Positions 1 to 7,171 of a DNA stretch of 7,171 nucleotides are shown here, piece after piece. The stretch is from Chloroflexota bacterium (GTDB taxonomy: Bacteria; Chloroflexota; Limnocylindria; Limnocylindrales; CSP1-4). The position numbers were made by a program, and so were the translations under genes. The notes under the pieces are model-generated. The model saw only the letters and a program-made list of their open reading frames with translations. It did not search any database and was not told the origin of the DNA. The stretch lies in assembly GCA_016875645.1 (NCBI GenBank), contig VGPE01000144.1:1-7171 (forward strand), read 5' to 3'. The number at the start of each line of letters is the position of its first letter. Positions within the stretch are counted from its first letter, which is position 1.

Positions 1-11
1 CCTGGATCCGC

Positions 12-25
12 GGCCGTTCCCGGCC
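12..25 (-). terminator. small hairpin downstream of the deacetylase fusion gene
   Basis: Read on the minus strand, GGCCG-GGAA-CGGCC forms a perfect 5-bp stem closed by a GNRA-type GGAA loop, beginning 24 bases after the stop codon at 49-51. There is no U-run after it, so it would be at most a weak or Rho-assisted terminator or a 3'-end stabiliser. Short GC hairpins are common by chance in such DNA. The rest of bases 1-48 shows nothing else. Confidence 0.25.
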
Positions 26-48
26 TGAGCGGAGGGGCCCGAGCGGCC

Positions 49-1776
49 TCAGCCCACCGTCGTGGAGCGGCGCGCCACAACCGCCGTTGCGTCCCAGCGG
101 CCGACCGGGTCGGGCGCCGGCGAGACGCGGAACCCCGCCCGCTTCAACAGCGTGCCCGCGATCCGCGCGCGGACTTCGATCGAGAGCGGCGCCACGGGAT
201 CTCGCTCGGCAAGACCCACCTCCGCGACGGCCGCGCCGCCCACCTCGGTGACGAGGCGATCCAGGAGCGCCTGGCCGAGGCCCTGGCACCGGCGGGCCGG
301 CGCGACACCCAGTGCCAGCACCCGCGCCACGTCGAGATTCACCGCTGACGCGGGCTCGCCCACGGCGACCCCGACCAGCCGGTCGCCGTCGACCGCACCG
401 ACGATGACGGCGCCGGCATGCGCCGCCGCGCGGAGCAGAGACCGCGCCACGCCCGCGCCGGCGACGCCGAGCACGCCGTGGACGGGCCGCAGGCGCTCCA
501 GAGCGGCTGCGTCCAGACGGTGGAGGGCGGGCGTACCTTGGGTCCCGACGTCGTCTGCCTCCGGCTGGCGCGGCCGGTCGAGTTCCTCCCGGGCGCTCCA
601 CCAGCCCCGATCCTCGGCGTGGCGGAGGATGGCTGGCAGCGTGAGGCGGCGGACGAGCTCGAGTGTCGCGAGCGAGTGGCGCTCGGCGTCGACCTGGAGG
701 TCGTCCATCGGCCGGCCCGCATTCGGCGGATCGAGAAAGGTTGCCGGAAGGGGCCCCTGGCCGTGGCGCGCGGCCTCGGCCGCCCACCGTTCCCGCCACG
801 CCATCGGCGTATGGTCCGGGGCATCACGGTGCGCGCCCGCCAGCCAGACCAGCGACCACGTGCGCGGCACCACCCGGTAGGCGTCGTAGCCGCCGCCGCC
901 GGTCGAGAGCCAGGCGCCATCCTTGGGATAGCGGTGCGCCACCCGGTCGGTGACCCGGGCCGCCGCCGCCATCGCCGTCGTCGTCACGCGCAGGTGGGCC
1001 AGGGGATCCCAGGCGTGGCTGTCGGCGCCGTGCTGGCTCACGATGAAGCTCGGACCGAAGGCCGCCGCGATCGCGGGCACCAGTCGCTCGACGGATTCGC
1101 GCCAGGCGCCTTCGCCGGCAGGCGGCTCGAGCGGCAGGTTCACCGAGGTGCCGGCCGCGTCCCGCCGGCCCAGCTCACCGACCGATCCGGTGCCCGGGAA
1201 CAGGTAGCGCCCCGATTCGTGGAAGGACAGCGTGAGCACGCCCGGGTCGTCGTAATGGAGGGCTTGAACGCCGTCGCCGTGATGGACGTCGAAGTCCAGG
1301 TACAGGACGCGCCGGCCGGCGTCTCGCGCCCGGGCGATCGCGAGGGCCGGGTCGTCGTAGATGCAGAAGCCGCTGGCGCGGTCCCGCATCGCGTGGTGGA
1401 GGCCACCACCCGGATGGAAGGCATGGTTCGTCTCGCCGTGCAGGATCGCCGCCGTGGCGCCGATGGACCCGCCGGCCACGGCTGCACCGGCCTCGTGCAT
1501 TCCTTCGAACGGCGGGTCGTCGCCCGGCCCGATCCCTGCCTCCGACGGCCCGTCCGGGTCGATCGAGAATCGCCGCACGGCGGCGATGTAGCGCGCGGTG
1601 TGGACGCGCTCCAGTTCCGAGTCCGTGGCGGGCTCAGGCGCGAGGCCGGGCTCCGCCCCGACCGCGCGCAGCAGGTCGATGCCCGGCCCGAACCGGCGCG
1701 GGGTGAGCGGATGCGAAGGTCCGAAGTCGTAGTCGAGCGAGCGGGGACCGAAGACGAGGAGGGGGCCTTCCGACAT
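49..1776 (-). CDS. AcuC-type zinc deacetylase fused to a C-terminal GNAT acetyltransferase domain
   Basis: A 575-residue protein. Residues about 5-390 match the AcuC/class I histone deacetylase fold, which removes acetyl groups from lysines. Visible motifs: His-His at 127-128 (GGGLHHAM), DFDVHHGDG at 161-169 with zinc ligands expected at D163 and H165, the third ligand D252 in QHGAD, and the catalytic Tyr Y297 in TGGGGYD. All catalytic residues are present, so it should be active. Residues about 415-572 form a GNAT domain: beta strands around 456-490, then acetyl-CoA loop motif A (R496-C-Q-G-L-G501) followed by a helix, and the typical LLKRAGF near the end (543-549). A linker of about 25 residues joins them. 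Bacterial AcuC proteins are usually about 380-400 residues, so the GNAT part is extra. The ATG at 1776 was chosen because the deacetylase homology begins at once and TACCCT lies six bases upstream; the frame stays open far upstream, but that part is non-homologous GC-driven sequence. The substrate is inferred, possibly acetyl-CoA synthetase as for Bacillus AcuA/AcuC. It is divergent from tatA. Confidence 0.93.
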   Translation of the reverse strand: MSEGPLLVFGPRSLDYDFGPSHPLTPRRFGPGIDLLRAVGAEPGLAPEPATDSELERVHTARYIAAVRRFSIDPDGPSEAGIGPGDDPPFEGMHEAGAAVAGGSIGATAAILHGETNHAFHPGGGLHHAMRDRASGFCIYDDPALAIARARDAGRRVLYLDFDVHHGDGVQALHYDDPGVLTLSFHESGRYLFPGTGSVGELGRRDAAGTSVNLPLEPPAGEGAWRESVERLVPAIAAAFGPSFIVSQHGADSHAWDPLAHLRVTTTAMAAAARVTDRVAHRYPKDGAWLSTGGGGYDAYRVVPRTWSLVWLAGAHRDAPDHTPMAWRERWAAEAARHGQGPLPATFLDPPNAGRPMDDLQVDAERHSLATLELVRRLTLPAILRHAEDRGWWSAREELDRPRQPEADDVGTQGTPALHRLDAAALERLRPVHGVLGVAGAGVARSLLRAAAHAGAVIVGAVDGDRLVGVAVGEPASAVNLDVARVLALGVAPARRCQGLGQALLDRLVTEVGGAAVAEVGLAERDPVAPLSIEVRARIAGTLLKRAGFRVSPAPDPVGRWDATAVVARRSTTVG

Positions 1777-1782
1777 ACAGCG

Positions 1783-1788
1783 AGGGTA
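1783..1788 (-). promoter_or_regulatory. -10 element of the deacetylase fusion gene, leaderless type
   Basis: On the minus strand TACCCT is followed by six bases (CGCTGT) and then the ATG at 1776. A candidate -35 with a GAC core (CCGACC, 1811-1806) lies 17 bases upstream. A -10 at this distance puts the transcription start at or next to the A of ATG. No Shine-Dalgarno is visible. The call rests on the same arrangement recurring at the other first genes of the window. Confidence 0.55.
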
Positions 1789-1818
1789 TCGGGCCGGCCG
1801 GATCGGGTCGGGCCGGCC
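1789..1818. repeat. 11-bp direct repeat in the divergent promoter spacer
   Basis: TCGGGCCGGCC occurs at 1789-1799 and again, identical, at 1808-1818, 19 bases apart start to start. Each copy contains the perfect palindrome GGCCGGCC. The first copy lies between the proposed -35 and -10 of the deacetylase gene, and the second overlaps its -35. That position would suit a repressor operator, but GC-rich DNA yields such words fairly easily. No regulator gene is nearby. Confidence 0.35.
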
Positions 1819-1845
1819 TCGCGTGCTCCGCGTCGGCGGGGGGCG

Positions 1846-1851
1846 TACCAT
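1846..1851 (+). promoter_or_regulatory. -10 element of tatA, leaderless type
   Basis: TACCAT is followed by six bases (GCCGGC) and then the ATG at 1858. This is the same spacing as for the divergent deacetylase gene. No good -35 is seen at 17-18 bases. A G-run (1838-1843) lies upstream and could be mistaken for a Shine-Dalgarno, but it is too far from the start (14 bases) to be convincing. Confidence 0.5.
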
Positions 1852-1857
1852 GCCGGC

Positions 1858-2031
1858 ATGAGCGACCTCGCGATCCTGCTCGTCGTCATCCTGATCTTCG
1901 CGCTGCTGTTCCGTGGACCCAGGACACTGCCCAAGCTGGGCGGGATGTTCGGGCGCGGCGTGCAGCAGGTTCGCAAGGAGGCGGCCGAGATCACTGCCTC
2001 CAAGACCGAGGAGCCGCGCCCCGGGGCCTGA
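1858..2031 (+). CDS. tatA: TatA/TatE-family twin-arginine translocase subunit
   Basis: A 57-residue protein with the TatA layout. Residues about 3-18 form a short hydrophobic membrane helix, followed by the hinge FRGPRTLPKLG at 18-28, then an amphipathic helix (about 29-43) and a short charged tail. TatA subunits oligomerise at the inner membrane to let TatC-bound folded proteins with RR signal peptides cross. Most family members read FGP at the hinge; this one has FRGP. No tatC or tatB lies in the window, so it must work with genes elsewhere. The start at 1858 is set by the family N-terminus and by TACCAT six bases upstream; an ATG at 1850 is in another frame and stops after three codons. 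It is divergent from the deacetylase gene and convergent with yyaL. It is too short to tell TatA from TatE function. Confidence 0.88.
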   Translation: MSDLAILLVVILIFALLFRGPRTLPKLGGMFGRGVQQVRKEAAEITASKTEEPRPGA

Positions 2032-2033
2032 CC

Positions 2034-2046
2034 CGCGGCGTCCGCG
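2034..2046 (+). terminator. possible weak terminator hairpin after tatA
   Basis: CGCGG-CGT-CCGCG makes a 5-bp stem with a 3-base loop three bases after the tatA stop, followed by TTCT. It lies in the 61-base spacer (2032-2092) between the convergent tatA and yyaL genes, where termination is expected. The stem is short and the T-tract poor, so the call is tentative. Confidence 0.3.
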
Positions 2047-2092
2047 TTCTCGCCGGCGGCAGCACGCGAACGGCCGCGCGCGCCCTCGACCT

Positions 2093-4186
<2,094 letters not shown>

Positions 4187-4193
4187 GCAGCGG

Positions 4194-4199
4194 ATGCTA
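4194..4199 (-). promoter_or_regulatory. -10 element of yyaL, leaderless type
   Basis: On the minus strand TAGCAT is followed by seven bases (CCGCTGC) and the GTG start at 4186. A GAC-containing hexamer (GGGACC, 4223-4218) lies 18 bases upstream, inside the last codons of the MFS gene. No Shine-Dalgarno is visible. This suggests that yyaL can be transcribed on its own even though it follows the MFS gene closely. Confidence 0.5.
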
Positions 4200-4213
4200 G
4201 CGGCGCGGCCCGA

Positions 4214-5602
4214 TCAGGGTCCCGGCGGGCCCGGCCGCGAGGCCACGCCCTCGGCGGCGGGCGCCATCATGCCGCCGGCGTGACCCGGCACGAGCCCCGG
4301 TTCGAGCGGCAGTTCGGGCGGCAGTTCGAGCTGCGGTTCGAGCTGTGGCTCGGCCGGCCGGCGCCGGAGCCAGAGCAGGCCGCCGATGCCCACGAGCGCC
4401 GACATGACGCCCCCAAACGCGACCGCGGTGGCGACCCCGAACGATGCAGCGATCGCCCCTGAGACGGGCCCGCCGATCGGCGTGGAACCCGCGAACACCG
4501 TGGTGTAGACGCTCATCACGCGACCCCGGAGGTGATCGGGCACGGCGGTCTGGATCGCGGCGTTGGCCGTGGCGGCCATCCCGATGCCGCCCACGCCGAC
4601 GCCGTACATGCACAGCAGCGAGAGCGTGAACGAGCGGCTCTGCGAGAAGCCCACCAGGAGAACGCCCAGCAGGATCGCGCCCCCCACGATCCAGCTCCGG
4701 CGCGGGCGGCCCGCGACCGCGAGCGCGACGGCAGCGGTCAATGATCCAAGGCCCGTCGCGGCCATGAGGAAGCCGAATCCGACCGAGCCCACACCCAGGA
4801 CGTCGCGCGCCATGGCGGGCACGACGACGTTGAAGTTCATGCCGAACGTCGCCACGAGTCCCACTACGGACACGCCGAGCAGCACGATGGGCGTCCGGCG
4901 CACGTACGAGAGGCCTTCGGCGAGGTTGGCCACCACGGCGCGGCCCGACCGCGGTCGGGCCATCGCCGGCGCCGGGCGCAGCTCGTCGTCGCGCATCAGC
5001 AGGTACCCGACGATCACTGCGAGGAAGCTCATGCCATTGAGGACAAAGCAGGCCGCGATCCCGACGTATCCGATGGCAAGCCCGGCAACCGCCGGGCCAA
5101 CGATCCGCGCGGCGTTGAAGGCCGACGAGTTGAGCCCCACCGCGTTGCCGATGTCCTCCCGGCCGACCATCTCCACCACGAAGGACTGGCGCGTGGGCAT
5201 GTCCACTGCGTTGGTCACGCCCAGCAGGAACGCGAGCACCAGGATGTGCCAGACCTCGACGCGGCCGGTCATCGTGAGGAGCCCGAGCGCGAATGCGAGG
5301 AGCATCTGGGCGGCCTGGGTGCCGATCAGCGTGCGGCGCTTGGGCAGAGCGTCCGCGACGAGACCGCCGAAGAGCCCCAGGACCAGGACCGGGACGAATT
5401 GGGCAGCGGCGACGAGGCCGAGCGCGAAGGGATCGTTGGTCAGCTGCAGAACCAGCCAGCCCTGTGCCACCGACTGCATCCACGTGCCGACCAGCGAGAC
5501 GAGCTGCCCTGCGAAGAACAGCCGGTAGTTGTGGTGGCGGAACGCGCCCCAGACCCGGAGCCCACGGATCCGGCGGCGGGTCGGCGAGTGACGGACAGTC
5601 AC
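4214..5602 (-). CDS. MFS transporter, MFS_3 / EntS-like exporter family
   Basis: A 462-residue inner-membrane protein with about twelve hydrophobic segments spread over residues 26-412. The N-terminus (GAFRHHNYRLFFAGQLVSLVG, 19-39) and TWMQSVAQGWLVLQLT (40-55) are typical of the MFS_3 drug/siderophore exporter group. The loop-2 signature GGLVADALPKRR lies at 79-90 and its second-half counterpart DHLRGRVMSVY at 356-366. A central cytoplasmic loop spans about 204-232. Substrate is unknown; efflux driven by proton motive force is inferred from the family. The last 50 residues form an unusual soluble tail with a Glu-Pro-x-Leu repeat (418-437) and a Gly/Pro-rich end. The start is GTG at 5602, chosen because homology begins just after it and a TACGCT hexamer lies nine bases upstream; the frame is open much further but lies antisense to the DUF72 gene. 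It is divergent from DUF72. Confidence 0.9.
   Translation of the reverse strand: MTVRHSPTRRRIRGLRVWGAFRHHNYRLFFAGQLVSLVGTWMQSVAQGWLVLQLTNDPFALGLVAAAQFVPVLVLGLFGGLVADALPKRRTLIGTQAAQMLLAFALGLLTMTGRVEVWHILVLAFLLGVTNAVDMPTRQSFVVEMVGREDIGNAVGLNSSAFNAARIVGPAVAGLAIGYVGIAACFVLNGMSFLAVIVGYLLMRDDELRPAPAMARPRSGRAVVANLAEGLSYVRRTPIVLLGVSVVGLVATFGMNFNVVVPAMARDVLGVGSVGFGFLMAATGLGSLTAAVALAVAGRPRRSWIVGGAILLGVLLVGFSQSRSFTLSLLCMYGVGVGGIGMAATANAAIQTAVPDHLRGRVMSVYTTVFAGSTPIGGPVSGAIAASFGVATAVAFGGVMSALVGIGGLLWLRRRPAEPQLEPQLELPPELPLEPGLVPGHAGGMMAPAAEGVASRPGPPGP
4292..4351 (-). repeat. 12-bp degenerate tandem repeat in the MFS gene, encoding five EPxL units
   Basis: Five consecutive 12-base units encode EPQL, EPQL, ELPP, ELPL and EPGL (residues 418-437 of the MFS protein). 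Each unit begins with GAG or GAA and the first two are nearly identical in DNA. The repeat keeps frame and lies after the last membrane helix, so it probably grew by slippage and could vary in copy number between strains. Confidence 0.75.
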
Positions 5603-5611
5603 GATCCATGC

Positions 5612-5617
5612 AGCGTA
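5612..5617 (-). promoter_or_regulatory. -10 element of the MFS gene
   Basis: On the minus strand TACGCT lies nine bases before the GTG at 5602, so the leader would be absent or only one to three bases long. No -35 match is apparent. It is preceded by TGGTCGCGC with one base between, the same 9-mer that precedes the DUF72 -10 on the other strand. Confidence 0.42.
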
Positions 5618-5618
5618 C

Positions 5619-5666
5619 GCGCGACCAGCCGGCTGCTGGCGGATGACGCGGCGCAGGTGGTCGCGC
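5619..5666. promoter_or_regulatory. inverted repeat linking the two divergent promoters
   Basis: GCGCGACCA at 5619-5627 is the exact reverse complement of TGGTCGCGC at 5658-5666. Each arm touches or nearly touches a -10 element, so both divergent genes carry the same 9-mer directly upstream of their -10. Between the arms lies the perfect 10-bp palindrome CAGCCGGCTG (5626-5635). The layout suggests a shared operator or co-regulated promoter pair; no protein that binds it can be named. Confidence 0.4.
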
Positions 5667-5671
5667 ACAAT
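5643..5671 (+). promoter_or_regulatory. promoter of the DUF72 gene
   Basis: ATGACG (5643-5648, four of six matches to TTGACA) is followed by 17 bases, then CACAAT (5666-5671, four of six to TATAAT), then six bases and the ATG at 5678. The -35/-10 spacing is ideal, and the -10-to-start distance equals that of tatA and the deacetylase gene, giving a leaderless transcript. Confidence 0.5.
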
Positions 5672-5677
5672 CGCGCC

Positions 5678-6739
5678 ATGGGCTACCCGGCGGACGACCT
5701 GGATCGCGCACACGACCCGGGTCCGGACGCCGCCGCCGAGCGCGCCGTCGCGGTTGCCGACGCCGCTTCCGAGCCGATCACCGTCCCCGGCGACCACGTG
5801 ATCCGCGTCGGGACGGCGTCCTGGACCGACCCGACGATGACGGCACCGGGCGTCTTCTACCCGCGCGACGCCGACACGGCCGAGGAGCGCCTCCAGTTCT
5901 ACGCGAGCCGCTTCCCGGTCGTCGAGGTCGACGCGACCTACTACGCGCTGCCCGCGGAGCGCACGGCCGCACTCTGGGTGGAGCGCACGCCGCCCGATTT
6001 CGTGTTCGACATCAAGGCCCACGCGTTGATGACGGGCCAGCCGACCGAGACGAAGCGCCTGCCGAAGGACATCCGGGCCGCGCTGCCGGCCGAACTGGCG
6101 GCGAAGGCACGGATCTACAACCGTGACCTGCCGGACGAGTTGCGCGAGGAGATCTGGCGCCGGTTCCGCGAGGGCATCGAGCCCTTGCGCGCCGCGGGAC
6201 AACTGGGCTCCATCCTGCTGCAGTACCCGCGCTGGTTCTTCCCGGTCTCCGAGAGCCGCGACACCATCCTCGAGGCGGTCCGGGCGCTCGACGGACTGAC
6301 CGTCGCAGTGGAATTCCGGCATGGGTCGTGGTTCAACGAGAAGAACGCCGAGCGAACAGTGCGCTTCCTGTCCGACCATGACATCGCGCTCGTGGTGGTC
6401 GACGGGCCGCAGGGCTTCAAGAGCAGCCTGCCGCTCGTGGTCGCGGTGACCTCGCCCGCGCTCTCCGTCGTGCGCTTCCACGGCCGGCGCGCCGCCACCT
6501 GGGAGGCGCAGGGCATTCCCACCGTGGAGCGCTTCCGCTACCTCTACGATCGTGGGGAGCTGGCGGAATGGGCGCCCCGGGTGGGGGCGCTCGCGAAGGA
6601 GGCGCGCGAAACCCACGTGCTGATGAACAACTGCTACGCGAACTACGGCTCCACCAACGCGCGGGAGATGGCGAAGCTCCTCGCGGACCTCGACCTCGAT
6701 CGCCGCAGCGCCGACACCGAAGGCGGACGCGAGGCGTGA
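5678..6739 (+). CDS. DUF72 / YecE-family TIM-barrel protein
   Basis: A 353-residue protein. The DUF72 domain begins at about residue 42 with VRVGTASWTDPTM-like sequence (43-54) and runs to about 336. Landmarks are FYP at 60-62, the strand VVEVDATYYALP (81-92), the VFDIKAHALMTG segment (109-120), LGSILLQYPRWFFP (176-189), VAVEFRHGSWF (209-219) and the closing MNNCYANYGSTNA (316-328). The family has a TIM-barrel fold and no settled biochemical function, so none is given. Residues 1-40 are an Asp/Ala-rich extension, longer than in many relatives. The start at 5678 fits the promoter six bases upstream; no later Met precedes the domain. The stop overlaps the next frame by GTGA, suggesting that it heads a coupled cluster. 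Confidence 0.93.
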   Translation: MGYPADDLDRAHDPGPDAAAERAVAVADAASEPITVPGDHVIRVGTASWTDPTMTAPGVFYPRDADTAEERLQFYASRFPVVEVDATYYALPAERTAALWVERTPPDFVFDIKAHALMTGQPTETKRLPKDIRAALPAELAAKARIYNRDLPDELREEIWRRFREGIEPLRAAGQLGSILLQYPRWFFPVSESRDTILEAVRALDGLTVAVEFRHGSWFNEKNAERTVRFLSDHDIALVVVDGPQGFKSSLPLVVAVTSPALSVVRFHGRRAATWEAQGIPTVERFRYLYDRGELAEWAPRVGALAKEARETHVLMNNCYANYGSTNAREMAKLLADLDLDRRSADTEGGREA

Positions 6740-6906
6740 TCCGCCCGTCGATCGTCCTGCCGACCATGCCGGTCGGCGCGACCCCGGAGGGGATCGAGGC
6801 CGCGGGCGTCACCGAGCTCGCGCTGGCGTTCGGCCGGACCGACGCCGAGTGCGTCCGCGCCGACATGGAGCGCTTCGACCGCGAGGTGCTGGCGACGCCC
6901 CGATGA
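6736..6906 (+). CDS. 56-residue ORF resembling the C-terminal tip of LLM-class F420-dependent oxidoreductases
   Basis: A short frame from GTG 6736 (overlapping the DUF72 stop as GTGA) to TGA 6904-6906 (overlapping the next start as ATGA). Residues 14-53 contain GATPEGIEAAGVTELALAF followed by a helix with ADMERFDREVLA. This pattern closely recalls the last strand and helix of luciferase-like (LLM) flavin/F420 oxidoreductases, whose chains often end with GVDELVLxF and an ERFAREVL-like helix. The catalytic barrel is absent, so it cannot be a working oxidoreductase. It may be a relic of a deleted gene kept because it couples translation of its neighbours, or a small protein of its own. The resemblance is from memory of the family pattern, not a search. 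Confidence 0.5.
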   Translation: MIRPSIVLPTMPVGATPEGIEAAGVTELALAFGRTDAECVRADMERFDREVLATPR

Positions 6907-7171
6907 GCAGCTCGCGATGGCATCGCCGCTCGACCCGGCTGGCGCTGATGGCGGCCGGCGCCCTGGTCGCCGCGGCGATCTGGGTGGCGTTGACGCTCTT
7001 CGCCGAGCCGTACGACTGGGCGGTGATCGGCGCCGGGCACGACGCACGCCCGTACTGGACGGCCCTCCCCGAGGACCCGTATCGCACCTCGCGCGTGGGC
7101 GACCACGACGCCTACCTCTACTCGCCGGCGTTCATCCAGGCGCTCGAGCCCCTGCGCGCGTTGTCGTGGCA
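6903..7171 (+). CDS. GT87/DUF2029-like integral membrane glycosyltransferase, N-terminal part (cut by window end)
   Basis: Starts at ATG 6903, which overlaps the previous stop (ATGA), and stays open for 89 codons to the window edge. A basic N-terminus (RWHRRSTR, residues 5-12) is followed by a membrane helix at about 13-34, giving an N-in orientation. The following extracytoplasmic loop has a DW (38-39), a Tyr-Trp pair (51-52), DPYRTS (58-63) and DAYLYSPAF (69-77). This arrangement (aromatic YW, then Y-x-YxP-like motif) is typical of the first loop of GT87/DUF2029 proteins, which transfer mannose or similar sugars from polyprenyl phosphate donors. The acceptor is unknown. Translation is probably coupled to the upstream frames. 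With only the N-terminus visible, the family call is moderate. Confidence 0.7.
   Translation, partial: MSSSRWHRRSTRLALMAAGALVAAAIWVALTLFAEPYDWAVIGAGHDARPYWTALPEDPYRTSRVGDHDAYLYSPAFIQALEPLRALSW

Noticed and set aside
418..1857. Long plus-strand frame antisense to the deacetylase fusion and in frame with tatA
   Set aside because: The sequence is Arg/Gly/Val-rich shadow sequence of a clear gene. Only the last 57 codons (tatA) show a recognisable protein.
5603..6616. Extension of the MFS frame upstream through the DUF72 region
   Set aside because: It is antisense to the well-supported DUF72 gene, and MFS homology begins only just after 5602.
6417..7106. 229-codon minus-strand frame at the right end
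   Set aside because: It runs antisense to three overlapping plus-strand frames, two with recognisable family motifs, and is Arg/Ala/Ser-rich without any pattern.

Overview
The window is very GC-rich (about 70% judged by eye), gene-dense and has the codon use of a high-GC bacterium. Protein style (a DUF72 protein with a GTASWTDPTM motif, an AcuC-type deacetylase, a tiny TatA with an FRGP hinge, a GT87/DUF2029-type membrane protein) and promoters that sit directly on start codons fit Chloroflexota or Actinomycetota. This is inference; there is no rRNA or marker gene here to settle it.

Layout. (1) 49-1776, minus: a 575-residue protein joining an AcuC/class I HDAC-like zinc deacetylase to a C-terminal GNAT acetyltransferase domain. 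(2) 1777-1857: an 81-base divergent spacer with promoters for both flanking genes and an 11-bp direct repeat. (3) 1858-2031, plus: a 57-residue TatA/E-family protein. (4) 2032-2092: a convergent spacer with a small hairpin. (5) 2093-4186, minus: a 697-residue thioredoxin-fold DUF255/YyaL protein. (6) 4214-5602, minus, 27 bases upstream of yyaL: an MFS exporter with a Glu/Pro/Leu repeat tail. (7) 5603-5677: a 75-base divergent spacer with near mirror-image promoters. (8) 5678-6739, plus: a DUF72/YecE-family protein, followed by two overlapping frames: a 56-codon ORF resembling the C-terminal tip of an LLM (luciferase-like) F420 oxidoreductase (6736-6906), then a GT87/DUF2029-like membrane protein cut off by the window end (6903-7171).

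How the parts relate. The plus-strand right end is a tightly coupled cluster (GTGA and ATGA overlaps). The minus-strand MFS and yyaL genes may be co-transcribed, but yyaL also has its own candidate promoter inside the MFS 3' end. Four of the five first genes have a TANNNT hexamer 6-9 bases before the start codon and the fifth has CACAAT at 6 bases. None has a convincing Shine-Dalgarno at that start, so leaderless transcription appears to be the rule here.

The most interesting item is the deacetylase-acetyltransferase fusion. In Bacillus the AcuC deacetylase and the AcuA GNAT acetyltransferase are separate proteins that reversibly control acetyl-CoA synthetase. Here a writer-like and an eraser-like domain share one chain. 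The many long frames antisense to these genes are GC-driven shadows and are not annotated.
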